A DNA stretch of 53,958 nucleotides from Pasteurellaceae bacterium (GCA_030527795.1 JAUNAB010000003.1:1-53958); one strand, 5' to 3'; counted from the stretch's first letter, positions 41,599 to 51,709 are shown. The notes: generated by a model from the sequence alone, not told the origin. Numbers and translations are program-made.

Positions 41599-42132
41599 AT
41601 GGACGATTTCACGATTGAACAGGGCTTGACGCAATCACAATTTGATCAAAAAATGATGCGTTATGCCCTCTCTCTTGCGGAAAAAGCACAATCCTTAGGC
41701 GAGATTCCAGTTGGGGCAGTAATTGTTGACCAACAGAGAAATATCGTAGGCGAAGGGTGGAATTTATCCATTATTCAGTGCGATCCTACTGCACACGCAG
41801 AGATTATTGCTTTGCGTGATGCAGGCCAACGCTGCCAAAACTATCGTTTATTAAATTGTACTCTATATGTCACGCTTGAACCTTGCACAATGTGTGCAGG
41901 GGCTATTTTGCATAGCCGAATTAAACGGCTGGTTTTTGGTGCATCGGACTACAAAACAGGTGCAGTGGGATCGCGTTTTCATTTTTTTGATGATTATAAA
42001 ATGAATCATATTGTGCAAGTGCAATCTGGGATATTGTCGGAAGAATGTAGTCAGCAATTAAGCCAATTTTTTCAGCAAAGACGTACCGAGAAAAAGCAAG
42101 CGAAACAAGCAATGAATAAACAAGTTAAATAG
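41599..42132 (+). CDS. tadA: tRNA adenosine(34) deaminase TadA
   Basis: Makes inosine at the wobble position of tRNA-Arg(ACG). The zinc site is H66-A-E68 plus C96 and C99 in PCTMCAGA, and the catalytic glutamate is E68. 177 residues, with a Lys/Gln-rich C-terminal tail. The spacing of five bases after thyA suggests coupling. The annotated ATG lacks a strong ribosome site of its own. Confidence 0.95.
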   Translation: MDDFTIEQGLTQSQFDQKMMRYALSLAEKAQSLGEIPVGAVIVDQQRNIVGEGWNLSIIQCDPTAHAEIIALRDAGQRCQNYRLLNCTLYVTLEPCTMCAGAILHSRIKRLVFGASDYKTGAVGSRFHFFDDYKMNHIVQVQSGILSEECSQQLSQFFQQRRTEKKQAKQAMNKQVK

Positions 42133-42262
42133 ATTACTGTAAATCAATTATGCTTTATTTATCTTAGCCGAATGGTACTAAAATTCTAATTAACTCTCGC
42201 TCAAATCCGTTAAGCCCTGTACAATATTCTCCCAATAGTCTAATAATCAAGAGATATTCAAA

Positions 42263-42646
42263 ATGAATAAATCCTTAAAAATTTTATTTGCCTTGTGCTT
42301 ATTGTTCGGCATTAGTGCTTGTGGCAAACCATCCAATGTACGATCTGAAATGATGCTGATGAGCCGTTATACCAATGAATTGCTTGATGCGAATACGGCA
42401 GCAGATTTTCATAATGCGGCAGAAAAACTGCGTGAGATCACGCAACAAGCAATGGAAATTCGCCCATCAACCGTTGATAATGATGAACAATTCAAGGGCT
42501 ATCAACAAGAGATGCAACATTTTATTGATGCTGTTGAGCAAGCCGATCAATTAGCACAGCAAGGGCAACTTGAACAAGCGAAAGAACTCAGTCAAAAATT
42601 ACTTGAGCTGAAAAAACAAGGGCATATTGAGTATAAAAATAAATAA
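42263..42646 (+). CDS. lipoprotein resembling cytochrome b562
   Basis: 127 residues with a lipoprotein signal (residues 1-19) and lipobox GISAC, cysteine C20, so it is membrane-anchored after Lgt action. The mature part aligns by eye with soluble cytochrome b562: an N-terminal Met (M30 or a neighbour) where the axial Met lies, an AAEKLREITQQA-like middle helix, and LLELKKQGHIEYK, with H121 where the axial His lies. All four helices appear present. This is a fold-level call; whether heme binds is unknown. Its stop overlaps the start of the next gene (TAATG). Confidence 0.65.
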   Translation: MNKSLKILFALCLLFGISACGKPSNVRSEMMLMSRYTNELLDANTAADFHNAAEKLREITQQAMEIRPSTVDNDEQFKGYQQEMQHFIDAVEQADQLAQQGQLEQAKELSQKLLELKKQGHIEYKNK

Positions 42647-43698
42647 TGAAAACATCTTTTAACGCATTTTTGATCGGCACAGCCGCTTTAGTGATTATTT
42701 TAGCTGGCATAAAATTATCTGTTGAAATTATTGTTCCTTTCCTTTTGGCTTTATTTATTGCCATTATTTGTTCACCCATTATCAATTTTATGACCGCACG
42801 CAAGGTACCACATTGGTTGGCTATTGTATTATTGTTTGTATTGATTTTATTGGTTTTTTTCTTTCTATTTGGGCTTATCAATAATACCGTACGCGAATTT
42901 ACCGCATCCATTCCGCAATATAAAATCTTGTTAGCTGAACGGATTAGTAGCCTTAAAGCACTTGCTGAGAAATGGAACTTGCCCTTTGTTGTGCCACAGG
43001 AAACCTTACTGAATGAGCTTGATCCGAGCTCATTGATGAATTTTGTCAGCCGTCTATTGCTTAATTTCTCAAATGTTGTGTCAAATGCGTTTGTACTGAT
43101 TTTGGTTGTAATCTTTATGTTATTAGAGGCACCAACCGCAAAACGCAAATTTGCCTTGGCAATGAGTCGTTCCCTTGATGAAGTGAATAAAGAAGAACGC
43201 CACATTGATCGTATTTTGCAAAGTGTTATCCGTTATCTTGGCGTGAAGTCGCTAATTTGTTTTTTAACGGGCTTTTCTATTTGGCTTTTATTGCAATTTG
43301 CTGGCGTGCAATATGCAATTTTATGGGCAACACTCTGTTTTCTATTTAACTACATTCCTAACATTGGTGCCATTATTGCTGCGATTCCCATTATTCTACA
43401 AACCTTTTTATTAAATGGTTTTCCGACGGGTTTTGGGGTAACGATTGGTATCTTAATTTTAAATATGCTGATTGGTAATGTGCTTGAACCTAAATTAATG
43501 GGGCGTAGCCTTGGCTTATCCACCTTAGTTATTTTTCTCTCTCTTTTATTTTGGGGATGGCTACTTGGTACGGTGGGGATGCTACTTTCCATTCCTTTGA
43601 CGATGGTGATTAAAATTGCCTTAGAAAGCAATCCAAATACGTTACGCTATGCCGCATTATTGGGTGATGTATCCATTTTGGAAGATAGTGGAAAATAA
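42646..43698 (+). CDS. AI-2E family transporter
   Basis: 350-residue membrane protein of the AI-2 exporter/TqsA-PerM family, with about seven to eight membrane segments, an N-terminal IVPFLLALFIAIICSPIINF segment and the late NMLIGNVLEPKLMGRSLGLS motif. Family members include autoinducer-2 exporters and Na+/H+ antiporters, so a precise substrate cannot be assigned. Translation is coupled to the lipoprotein gene by a one-base overlap. Confidence 0.85.
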   Translation: MKTSFNAFLIGTAALVIILAGIKLSVEIIVPFLLALFIAIICSPIINFMTARKVPHWLAIVLLFVLILLVFFFLFGLINNTVREFTASIPQYKILLAERISSLKALAEKWNLPFVVPQETLLNELDPSSLMNFVSRLLLNFSNVVSNAFVLILVVIFMLLEAPTAKRKFALAMSRSLDEVNKEERHIDRILQSVIRYLGVKSLICFLTGFSIWLLLQFAGVQYAILWATLCFLFNYIPNIGAIIAAIPIILQTFLLNGFPTGFGVTIGILILNMLIGNVLEPKLMGRSLGLSTLVIFLSLLFWGWLLGTVGMLLSIPLTMVIKIALESNPNTLRYAALLGDVSILEDSGK

Positions 43699-43716
43699 TT
43701 TTCCTAAATTTTTAAT

Positions 43717-43762
43717 AAAACCGCGGATCAAAATTCAAGTGTTTTTTGCCCGCGGTTTTTTT
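43717..43762. repeat. inverted pair of degraded uptake-like word
   Basis: ACCGCGGAT and GCCCGCGGT arms: both arms carry substitutions, but the CCGCGG cores are kept. It ends the AI-2E gene. Confidence 0.6.
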
Positions 43763-43818
43763 ATTACAATTGTATTTTTTTATAGCGGTGTGAGTTGAAA
43801 CAGACTTGAAGGATGAAT

Positions 43819-43913
43819 TGGCGGAAGAATATGGGAGTTGAACCCACCCGAGATTGCTGGCAACCTCAATAGGATTTGAAGTCCTACCGCTTCACCGGAA
43901 ACGACATTCTTCC
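43819..43913 (-). tRNA. selC: tRNA-Sec(TCA), selC
   Basis: 95-base tRNA with the long acceptor stem (GGAAGAATGTC...), a large variable arm, anticodon TCA in the CTTCAAA loop and encoded CCA. It shows the organism uses selenocysteine. selC is a frequent integration site in other bacteria, but no integrase is next to it here. Confidence 0.95.
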
Positions 43914-43982
43914 TTTGAAAAATTTCGGTGAATGTACCTTAAATTACAGTTTTATTCAAGTGGAATTAACAGATTTTATTTC

Positions 43983-44234
43983 TGTGTATAACTCAAAGGC
44001 TTGTGAATAAGGTTGTGGATGAAATAGAAAGAAAACTAGCAGGATCGTATTAGATCCTTATGATAAGTAAGATTATTGTTTTTGAGATGTTGTGAGAAAA
44101 GCGATTAGCCAAAAGTGAATTGTAATATTTATTCATTATTTATCCACAGAGTTATTTATTTATAATACCCTATTTTGCTTAAAAATAGATAAGGTTATTT
44201 TATCTTGTGAGTTATGCCATTTGCCTGTGGATAA
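43983..44234. promoter_or_regulatory. cluster of DnaA boxes
   Basis: Within about 250 bases there are TTATACACA (43983-43991, minus), TTATTCACA (44002-44010, minus), TTATCCACA (44140-44148, plus) and TTATCCACA (44226-44234, minus), all matching TTATNCACA. A fifth, TCATCCACA (44014-44022, minus), has one mismatch. A perfect AGGATC-N6-GATCCT palindrome with two GATC sites lies at 44041-44058, and AT-rich sequence fills the gap. It lies between convergent units, so I read it as a DnaA-titration or origin-like site. Confidence 0.7.
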
Positions 44235-44418
44235 AGTTGTGGTTGAGATGAGAATCCTTTGGAATAGTTTATTGTGTCGTCTTTTGAATTGTAATTTTTA
44301 TATTAATAATCATATAGTTATGTATTTTTAATTCTGTTTGTTCACCTGTGATAATTTCTAATTTTTGCATTGGTTGTTTCTTAGCCATTTTCTATTTTGT
44401 GTTTTTAAATGGATCTTC

Positions 44419-44901
44419 CTAAGCGTTTTCACTTTTTTGTTGTAGTGCATTAAGAACAGTGGGGGGAACGAATTGACTGACATCACCACGATGCAAGAAG
44501 ACTTCACGTACAATGGTCGATGAAAGGTAAGACCAGCGTGCATCAGTTGGGAAAAATAGGCTTTCAATGCCCTTGCCGAGTTGATGATTTAAATGTGCTA
44601 ATTGTAATTCATATTCAAAATCTTGCGTTGTCCGAATACCGCGGATGAGAATATCTGCATTTTTTTGTTGTACTAAGTTTATTAATAAACCTGAAAAACC
44701 CACAACTTCAACATTTGCTAAATGGGAAACTGATTGCTGAACTAATCTGACACGTTCAGCTAAGTCAAATAATGGTTTTTTGCTAGGGTTTTGTGCAACC
44801 GCAATGATGATTCGTCCAAATAGTTTTGCTGCACGTTGAATGATATCTAAATGTCCATTGGTAATGGGATCGAAGGTGCCAGGGTAAAGTGCGGTTTTCA
44901 A
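44419..44901 (-). CDS. coaD: phosphopantetheine adenylyltransferase CoaD
   Basis: Fourth step of coenzyme A synthesis: transfers AMP to 4'-phosphopantetheine. The nucleotidyltransferase motif is [11 protein letters not shown] near the start, and the YLSSTIVRE motif lies near residue 124. The 160-residue length is full. It follows waaA by about 20 bases on the minus strand, the usual pairing. A classical Haemophilus-type AAGTGCGGT lies across its first codons (44887-44895). Confidence 0.96.
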   Translation of the reverse strand: MKTALYPGTFDPITNGHLDIIQRAAKLFGRIIIAVAQNPSKKPLFDLAERVRLVQQSVSHLANVEVVGFSGLLINLVQQKNADILIRGIRTTQDFEYELQLAHLNHQLGKGIESLFFPTDARWSYLSSTIVREVFLHRGDVSQFVPPTVLNALQQKSENA

Positions 44902-44922
44902 TTTGATTATCCTTTTTTAAGA

Positions 44923-46197
44923 TTAGTTGTCTAAATAAGGGCGTAGTAAATGGAGTAAACGTCGTAATGCACCGCGGTTTTGATTTAATACGGTGTAACC
45001 TGATTTTCCATAACGTTTACGCAAGCTTGCTGAGTTTAAAAATTTATCAATAGCATTGCTGAGAGCTTGTGGGTTTTCTTTAACGATCAGCACGCCTTGT
45101 ACTTTAATTAATTTATTAAAAATTTCGGGAAAATTGTATACATATTTTCCACTGATAACAGGTAATTTAAATGCTAATGGCTCAAGTGGGTTGTGTCCAC
45201 CATGTTTCACGAGACTACCACCAACAAACGCAATCTGCGAAATGCCATACATCACCATTAATTCGCCCATTGTATCGCCAAGCAGAATTTGTGTTTGAGC
45301 GGTCGGTGGGGTATTTTGGCTGCGGCGAGAATACGTAACCCCTGATTTTTCAATTAGCGTTGCAACGTGATCAAAGCGTTCAGGATGTCGTGGTGCCAAA
45401 ATAAGTAAGAGATCGGGGTGCTTTTCTAAGAGTTGGCGGTGACAATCTAAAATGATTTGTTCTTCACCGTCGTGGGTACTGGCAGCGATCCAAATGGGAC
45501 GTTGGCAATGCCATTCTTTTTCTAATTGGTTGATTTTATTGAGTAAATCTTCATTAACGGTTAAGTCATATTTAATATTTCCCGTTAAAATTAATTTGCC
45601 ACGGTAACCTAGATTAATATAACGTTGCCCACTAATTGAATCTTGTGGTGCGATCAATGAAATCTCATTAAACATATTAGCAAGTTTATTTTTGACCCAA
45701 CCATAACGTTTCGCTGAACGTTGTGATAAACGTGCGTTTGCAATAATGAAGGGGATTTTTCGTAAATACAGTTTTCGGATAAGATTTGGCCAAATTTCTG
45801 TTTCAATTACAATGCAGGCTTTGGGTTGTACAAATTTCAAAAAACGTTCAAGTGCATCGGGTAGATCATAAGGTAAGTAGATATGGGTTACGGTATCGCC
45901 AAATGCTGCCTTAACGCGGTCTGAACCCGTTGGGGTGACGGTAGTGAACGTAATAGCTAAATTGGGATAGTCTTGTTGGATTTGGCGAACAAGTGGGGTA
46001 GCAGCAATGACTTCCCCTACGGATGCCGCGTGAATAATGATGCCGTTGGGACGTGGGGCTATGCTATGCGGATAAAAACCGTAACGTTCACTAATACGTT
46101 TACGATAATTCGGTGATTTATAGCTGCGTAACCACATAAATAAGAGAATTAAGGGCTGTAGTGCATATAAAATGAAATTATAAAAATAGCGGAGCAT
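44923..46197 (-). CDS. waaA: 3-deoxy-D-manno-octulosonic acid transferase WaaA
   Basis: Adds Kdo to the lipid A precursor at the inner membrane. An N-terminal hydrophobic anchor (FILYALQPLILLFMWL) is followed by HAASVGEVIAATPLV and FVGGSLVKHGGHNPLEP. In Haemophilus this enzyme is monofunctional; the same cannot be read directly here. 424 residues. It is upstream of coaD in the same direction, with an uptake-like word near its 3' end (about 44973). Confidence 0.96.
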   Translation of the reverse strand: MLRYFYNFILYALQPLILLFMWLRSYKSPNYRKRISERYGFYPHSIAPRPNGIIIHAASVGEVIAATPLVRQIQQDYPNLAITFTTVTPTGSDRVKAAFGDTVTHIYLPYDLPDALERFLKFVQPKACIVIETEIWPNLIRKLYLRKIPFIIANARLSQRSAKRYGWVKNKLANMFNEISLIAPQDSISGQRYINLGYRGKLILTGNIKYDLTVNEDLLNKINQLEKEWHCQRPIWIAASTHDGEEQIILDCHRQLLEKHPDLLLILAPRHPERFDHVATLIEKSGVTYSRRSQNTPPTAQTQILLGDTMGELMVMYGISQIAFVGGSLVKHGGHNPLEPLAFKLPVISGKYVYNFPEIFNKLIKVQGVLIVKENPQALSNAIDKFLNSASLRKRYGKSGYTVLNQNRGALRRLLHLLRPYLDN

Positions 46198-46284
46198 AGC
46201 AATAATTTGTTAGCTGAAAACCCTGTTAGTATAAGAGTTTTCAGGCTTGAGATAAAGTGCTATTGAGAACAACGGAAATCTTGC

Positions 46285-46330
46285 TAAAACCGCGGGCAAA
46301 ATTTCGTTCGTTTTTTTGACCGCGGTTTTG
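46285..46330. repeat. inverted pair of uptake-like word, lexA end
   Basis: ACCGCGGGC (one change) and GACCGCGGT arms with TTCGTTCGTTTTT spacer, immediately after the lexA stop. Confidence 0.7.
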
Positions 46331-46332
46331 GG

Positions 46333-46989
46333 CTACATCCACGCATTATTGCGGATAATTCCGACAGCAATACCTTCAATAGCGAAGTAATGTGTTTCGG
46401 GTAAATAAACCACGATAGGATCAAATTCTTCATTTTCGGCGTGTAAAAACACGGTATCGCCTTTTCGTTCAAAACGTTTTACTGTTACTTCGTCTTCCAC
46501 TCGAGCCACGACTACCTGCCCATTTCGTGCAATTTTTGTGCTATGTACTGCGAGCAAATCCCCATCCATAATACCGATATTTTTCATTGATTCTCCTTCA
46601 ACACGCAATAAAAAATTCGCTTGTGGGGTAAACATCGATGCATCAACGCGGTAAGTGTCTTCAATATGTTCTGGGGAATCAATGGGTTCACCCGCAGCAA
46701 CACGCCCGACTAATGGCAAGCCGCCAATTTCTTCTTCGGGAATTTGAACATCGGTTTCATCCGTTTCAAGAAGCAAACGAATACCACGCGACATTCCCGA
46801 CATCATTTCAATCGCCCCTTTACGAGCAAGTGCTTTTAAATGTTCTTCTGCGGCATTAGGCGAACGAAATCCTAATTCACGCGAAATTTCTGCACGAGTT
46901 GGCGGAACGCCTTCTTTTAGCAAGAAAGATTTTAGAAAATCATAAACTTCTTGTTGGCGTGCAGTTAGGTTTTTATTTAGTGTTCTCAT
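46333..46989 (-). CDS. lexA: SOS repressor LexA
   Basis: Self-cleaving repressor of the SOS regulon. The winged-helix DNA-binding domain (residues 1-70) starts [12 protein letters not shown]. The cleavage bond is A99-G100 (VGRVAAGEP), with catalytic S134 (EGESM) and K171 (EVTVKRF). 218 residues is somewhat longer than the 209 of Haemophilus. Two operator-like boxes lie upstream (47006-47042), indicating autoregulation. It is divergent from plsB. Confidence 0.97.
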   Translation of the reverse strand: MRTLNKNLTARQQEVYDFLKSFLLKEGVPPTRAEISRELGFRSPNAAEEHLKALARKGAIEMMSGMSRGIRLLLETDETDVQIPEEEIGGLPLVGRVAAGEPIDSPEHIEDTYRVDASMFTPQANFLLRVEGESMKNIGIMDGDLLAVHSTKIARNGQVVVARVEDEVTVKRFERKGDTVFLHAENEEFDPIVVYLPETHYFAIEGIAVGIIRNNAWM

Positions 46990-47005
46990 AAGCCCTCGCT
47001 TGTTT

Positions 47006-47042
47006 CTGTTTTTTTATACAGGAATTTTGTTATTATATACAG
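47006..47042 (-). promoter_or_regulatory. two SOS boxes upstream of lexA
   Basis: Box 1, 47006-47021, is CTGT-N8-ACAG. Box 2, 47027-47042, is TTGT-N8-ACAG, with one mismatch in the first half site. Two adjacent boxes upstream of lexA match the Escherichia coli arrangement. Confidence 0.75.
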
Positions 47043-47191
47043 ACTGGAAAAACTTGCAATACTTTCTTTTGGTGTACACCTAGATCTTAGGGAAGACCTC
47101 AGGGGATTAAATCAAGGATCGCGTTCAAAATTTGCTGGTTTTTGTGTTAAGATAGCTGAAATTTTGTGAGAACAGACATAAGGATATCATT

Positions 47192-49654
47192 ATGGCAAGC
47201 TGTTTAAATTTATATCGTCAATTATTAGCTTTCCCTTTATCATTTTTGGTAAAAAATAACCCGATTCCAAATAATCCCATTGATGAATTGGGGTTGGATA
47301 TTTCTCAACCTATTGTGTATGTGTTGCCCTATACTTCACAATCTGATTTATTGATTTGTCGCCGAAATTGCTTAGCCTTAGGATTGCCCGATCCTTTTGA
47401 GATGAATCATATTGATAATGTCAGCTTGCCGCGTTATGTTTTTTTAGATGAAGGGCATCGTTTTTTTAAATCAAAAGGGGCGAAGTCAGAAACGATTGAA
47501 ATTTTCAATCAATATTTAGCATTGCATAAAAGTAATACGCAATTAGATGTGCAACTTGTCCCAATTTCTGTTTTGTGGGGGCGATCGCCTGGGCAAGAAA
47601 ACAAAAATGGCCTGCCGAAATTACGTTTGCTGAATGGTTTACAAAAAACTTTTGCGGCACTTTGGTTTGGACGTGATACTTTTGTGCGTTTTTCTCAGGC
47701 AGTATCGCTTGCGTATATGGTCAAAGAGTATGGGGCAGATCGCAAATTAGCTCAAAAACTTTCTCGTGTGGCTAAGATGCACTTTGCTAAACAGCGTATC
47801 TCTGCCACAGGCCCACGTTTACCCAATCGTCAAGCGATGTTTAATAAGCTGCTTCAATCACCAGCTATTTTACAAGCAATTGAAGATGAAATGAAAAGTA
47901 AAAATTTATCGCAAGAGAAAGCTCGCAGAGAAGCGGAAAAGATTTTAGATGAAATTGCTGCAAATGTGAATTACGAAGGTTTGCGAATGGCGGATCGTTT
48001 TCTGCGTTGGTTATGGAATAAATTGTATCAAGGGATTGAAGTAACCAATGCGGATCGTGTGCGTAAATTGGCACTCGAAGGACACGAAATTGTGTATATT
48101 CCTTGTCATCGTAGCCATATAGACTACTTGCTTCTGTCTTATGTTCTTTATCATCAAGGGCTAGTGCCACCTCATATTGCAGCTGGGATTAATTTGAATT
48201 TCTGGCCTGTCGGAGGATTATTCCGCCGTGGAGGGGCATTTTTTATTCGCCGTACTTTCAAAGGCAATCGCTTATACTCTACGATTTTCCGTGAATATTT
48301 AGCTGAATTATTTCACCGCGGTTATTCCGTTGAATTTTTTATTGAAGGTGGACGCTCAAGAACGGGACGGTTGTTGCAACCTAAAACGGGAATGATTTCA
48401 ATGACCTTGCAAGCTTTACAACAAGGTCAAACACGCCCGATCTCTATTGTGCCAGTTTATGTAGGTTATGAACACGTCATTGAAGTGGATACCTATGCGA
48501 AAGAATTGCGTGGTGCAGAGAAAGAAAAAGAAAATGCGGGTTTAGTGTTACGTGTAATCAGAAAACTGCGTAATTTAGGTAAGGGTTATGTGAATTTTGG
48601 TGAACCTATTGGCTTAAGCCAGTATCTTAATCAGCATTATCCCGAATGGAAAGAGAACAAGGTCGAGCGTTCAACGTGGTTTAATGGTGCGGTTGATACC
48701 TTGTCAAATCAAGTAATGGTTAATATTAATAATGCGGCGGCAGTGAATGCAATGAATTTGACGGGAACGGCATTATTATCTTCGCGTCAACGTGCGTTAT
48801 CGCGTGAGCAGTTGTTGGAACAACTGACCAGTTATCAGCAATTATTACAAAATGTGCCGTATTCAACGGATATGAGTGTACCAACTGAAAGTGCTGAACA
48901 AATGCTCAATCACGTTTTGGGGTTAGAGCGTGTAGGTATTTTGTCAGAAAAAGACAATTTTGGCGAAATTATTCGTTTGGAACGTAATTCAGCAGTGCTA
49001 ATGACCTATTATCGCAATAATATTCAGCATTTATTTGTGTTGCCATCGTTGATTGCAAGCATTGTTTTACACCACGAATCAGTAGAAAAAGACAAAGTAT
49101 TATCCTCGATTCATCAAATTTATCCATTTCTTAAAGAAGAACTTTTCTTACATATTGATATGGCGGATTTATCTGCGTATTTAGAACGATTAATGACTGA
49201 GTTGCAGCGTCAAGGTTTAATTAAAATTGATGGCAATGTATTACAAATCCATCGTGCTAAAGTACGCGAATTACAACTTTGGTCATCAGGTGTGCGTGAG
49301 ATCTTACAACGTTATCTGATTTCCGTGAGCCTATTGCTTAATAACCCGAATATTTCACGCGTTGAATTAGAAAAAGAAAGTCAATCTGTTGCACAACGGT
49401 TGTCTGTTTTACATGGGATTAATGCTCCGGAATTTTTTGACAAAGCAGTGTTTTCTTCATTTATTAACAGCTTGAAAGAAAACGGGTATTTTGATGAATA
49501 CGGCAATGGCGATAGTCAGAAACTATCCACATTAGCGACCATTTTGAAAGGGGTTATTTCTGCTGAGATCAATTTAACGATCCAAGGGGCAATTGAAAAA
49601 GCCGATGAAATTCAACAGGAAGAGCAACAAAATCGTCATCAGGACAACGTCTAA
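47192..49654 (+). CDS. plsB: glycerol-3-phosphate acyltransferase PlsB
   Basis: First acylation of glycerol-3-phosphate in phospholipid synthesis, at the inner membrane. The catalytic HX4D motif is H306-RSHI-D311, at the same numbers as in Escherichia coli. Further acyltransferase blocks are [28 protein letters not shown] and [10 protein letters not shown]. The 820-residue length is typical. The start follows AAGGATAT. It is divergent from lexA, as in other gammaproteobacteria. Confidence 0.97.
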   Translation: MASCLNLYRQLLAFPLSFLVKNNPIPNNPIDELGLDISQPIVYVLPYTSQSDLLICRRNCLALGLPDPFEMNHIDNVSLPRYVFLDEGHRFFKSKGAKSETIEIFNQYLALHKSNTQLDVQLVPISVLWGRSPGQENKNGLPKLRLLNGLQKTFAALWFGRDTFVRFSQAVSLAYMVKEYGADRKLAQKLSRVAKMHFAKQRISATGPRLPNRQAMFNKLLQSPAILQAIEDEMKSKNLSQEKARREAEKILDEIAANVNYEGLRMADRFLRWLWNKLYQGIEVTNADRVRKLALEGHEIVYIPCHRSHIDYLLLSYVLYHQGLVPPHIAAGINLNFWPVGGLFRRGGAFFIRRTFKGNRLYSTIFREYLAELFHRGYSVEFFIEGGRSRTGRLLQPKTGMISMTLQALQQGQTRPISIVPVYVGYEHVIEVDTYAKELRGAEKEKENAGLVLRVIRKLRNLGKGYVNFGEPIGLSQYLNQHYPEWKENKVERSTWFNGAVDTLSNQVMVNINNAAAVNAMNLTGTALLSSRQRALSREQLLEQLTSYQQLLQNVPYSTDMSVPTESAEQMLNHVLGLERVGILSEKDNFGEIIRLERNSAVLMTYYRNNIQHLFVLPSLIASIVLHHESVEKDKVLSSIHQIYPFLKEELFLHIDMADLSAYLERLMTELQRQGLIKIDGNVLQIHRAKVRELQLWSSGVREILQRYLISVSLLLNNPNISRVELEKESQSVAQRLSVLHGINAPEFFDKAVFSSFINSLKENGYFDEYGNGDSQKLSTLATILKGVISAEINLTIQGAIEKADEIQQEEQQNRHQDNV

Positions 49655-49738
49655 AAATGACGTGAATTTTGACCGCGGTTTAGGGCCAGAGATTGATGAT
49701 AGTAAAGATTTTAATAGATACCAATCAGGAGCAATGTG

Positions 49739-50497
49739 ATGTCAAATAGTAAAAAATCCCCATTTTACCTTGCGTTCTTTGGGATTATCTTAGCAATTGG
49801 CTTTATGGCGGCTGCCTTTATTTTAGGGCAGCAATTTAAAAATCTGCAACAGGCAGGTGTGATTACCGTGAAAGGTGTTGCTGAAGCGGAATATAAGGCG
49901 ACTGTCGCTAGCTGGAATGTGTCGGTTTCAACGTGGGGCGAAACTTATGCTAAGGCAGTTGCGAATAATCAAATTGAATTAAATAAAGCGGTACAATTTC
50001 TTGAACAACAAGGATTTAGTGCAGATGAACGCCAAATTGACTCGATTAGTGTCAATGAAAATTTCGTTAATTATGAAGATGAAAAAGGCAATACGAAAAC
50101 ACGGAAAGAGGGCTATAATGCGATCAGAACCATTACGCTCACCACGAAACAATTAGATAAAGTCAGTGCAGGGCTAAAAAATATTATCAATGTATGTGCT
50201 GAAGATGAGAATATTAATTTTTCTAATCCGAATTATTATTTAGAAAACTTGGATACGATTAAGCGAGAATTAATTTCTAAAGCGACACAAGATGCTTATG
50301 CCCGTGCGCAAGAGTTTGCCAAAACCAGTAATGTGAAAGTAGGTATGTTAAAAGAAGCATCGCAAGGTTCATTTGATATTCAATCTACAACATTATCGGG
50401 CGATAATGATAGCAGTGATTATGGCGGTTCTTATGATACATCAACTATTGATAAACTTGTGCGTTTAGTGGTTACCATTAAATACCGTATTGATTAA
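49739..50497 (+). CDS. SIMPL-domain (DUF541) exported or anchored protein
   Basis: 252 residues: an N-terminal membrane anchor (about 9-31), then a SIMPL/DUF541 domain beginning VITVKGVAEAEYKATVASWNVSV. Function in bacteria is unclear; some members are oxidative-stress related or outer-membrane associated. I chose the ATG at 49739 (GGAG seven bases upstream) over an in-frame GTG one codon before. It ends at a terminator shared with the converging M20 gene. Confidence 0.8.
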   Translation: MSNSKKSPFYLAFFGIILAIGFMAAAFILGQQFKNLQQAGVITVKGVAEAEYKATVASWNVSVSTWGETYAKAVANNQIELNKAVQFLEQQGFSADERQIDSISVNENFVNYEDEKGNTKTRKEGYNAIRTITLTTKQLDKVSAGLKNIINVCAEDENINFSNPNYYLENLDTIKRELISKATQDAYARAQEFAKTSNVKVGMLKEASQGSFDIQSTTLSGDNDSSDYGGSYDTSTIDKLVRLVVTIKYRID

Positions 50498-50505
50498 CGA
50501 TTTAG

Positions 50506-50535
50506 GTAAAAAGGCGAGATATCTCGCCTTTTCTT
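50506..50535. terminator. bidirectional terminator
   Basis: Near-perfect palindrome AAAAGGCGAGATATCTCGCCTTTT with T-run and A-run flanks, between the converging SIMPL and M20 genes. Confidence 0.9.
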
Positions 50536-50541
50536 TTGGCA

Positions 50542-51699
50542 TTATTGTGCTAAATATTGCTGTGCTAATTGTGCCAAATAGTTTGCACTTGGCATTAAGG
50601 CTTGGTCATCTACCCGAAATTTAGGATGGTGGAGTGTGTAGGGACCGCCAGAACCAATCATAATAAACACACCTGGTATATGCTGTTGATAGAAGGCAAA
50701 ATCTTCACCGATAGGGCTTGCTTCTACTAATTTAGCTTGAAAACCATTTTCACGTGCGACTTGCAAGGTAAAATCTATCCATTCAGGTGCATTCATCACG
50801 GAAGGCGGCCCTGCGTGCCATTGCAAACGAATATTGGCATTAAAAGCTTGTTCAATCCCCGTAACTAAATGGCGGAAACGTTGCTCAATTTGTTCTCGTA
50901 CGGTTTGGTTAAAGGTGCGTACCGTGCCTTCTAAATAGGCGGTTTCAGGGATCACGTTCCAAGTATTACCGCTATGAACTTGGGTAATTGATACCACGGC
51001 ATTTTCATTAGATGGAACGTTACGGCTAATAATGGATTGCACCATATTAATTAAATGCCCCAAAATAATAATGGGATCATTGCCATCTTGCGGACGTGCT
51101 GCGTGTGCACCTTTGGCTTGAATATGAATTTCAAAACGATCAACGCCCGCGGTTAATGCGTGAGCTTTAGTGCCTAATTCTCCTACGGCTAGAGTAGGAT
51201 CGTTGTGAATACCAAAAATCACATCTGCATCGTTCAATACGCCAATATCTAATATCGCTAATGCACCGACGCCAGTTTCTTCGGCTGCTTGAAATAAGAT
51301 TCGCACGGTGCCTGCCAGTTCATCTTGCTGTTGTTTTAATAAAATTGCTGCACCCAGTGCCGCAGAAAGATGAAAGTCGTGTCCACAAGCGTGCATTACG
51401 CCTGATTTTTGTGATGTGTAAGGCACGCCACTTTCTTCTTCAATTGGTAACGCATCAATATCGGAACGTAGCACAACGACTTTGCCTGCTTTATTACCCT
51501 TGATTTCAGCCACTAAACCTGTTTTTAAAGGCAAATCCAGCACATCAATATGGTATTGCTCTAATATCTTTCTGATTTTTTGCGTGGTTTCAAATTCTTG
51601 ATTAGATAATTCGGGGTGTTGATGACATTCTTGTCTAAATTGAATTAAAAAATCAGTAAGGTTTTGATTTTTATATATAATTTCTTGGAAAGTTGCCAT
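50542..51699 (-). CDS. M20 family amidohydrolase (hippurate-hydrolase/aminoacylase type)
   Basis: 385-residue zinc amidohydrolase. The metal-binding motifs are VLRSDIDALP (aspartate), MHACGHDFH (cysteine/histidine site) and AAEETGVGA (glutamates), with the dimerization domain in the middle. Enzymes of this type split N-acyl- or aromatic-acyl-amino acids. It is the last gene of the minus-strand unit, starting ten bases after the MmgE/PrpD gene. The exact substrate is unknown, but an amino-acid ABC system upstream suggests a conjugate taken up from outside. Confidence 0.88.
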   Translation of the reverse strand: MATFQEIIYKNQNLTDFLIQFRQECHQHPELSNQEFETTQKIRKILEQYHIDVLDLPLKTGLVAEIKGNKAGKVVVLRSDIDALPIEEESGVPYTSQKSGVMHACGHDFHLSAALGAAILLKQQQDELAGTVRILFQAAEETGVGALAILDIGVLNDADVIFGIHNDPTLAVGELGTKAHALTAGVDRFEIHIQAKGAHAARPQDGNDPIIILGHLINMVQSIISRNVPSNENAVVSITQVHSGNTWNVIPETAYLEGTVRTFNQTVREQIEQRFRHLVTGIEQAFNANIRLQWHAGPPSVMNAPEWIDFTLQVARENGFQAKLVEASPIGEDFAFYQQHIPGVFIMIGSGGPYTLHHPKFRVDDQALMPSANYLAQLAQQYLAQ

Positions 51700-51709
51700 T
51701 TTATTTCCC

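Noticed and set aside
43983-44234. Calling this the chromosomal oriC
   Set aside because: DnaA boxes are right, but there are few GATC sites, the region is convergent, and none of the usual oriC neighbours (gidA/mnmG, mioC, dnaA) is here. Kept as DnaA-binding only.
43819-44418. Integrated element at selC
   Set aside because: No integrase, no direct repeat of the selC 3' end that I could see, and the neighbouring genes are normal core genes.
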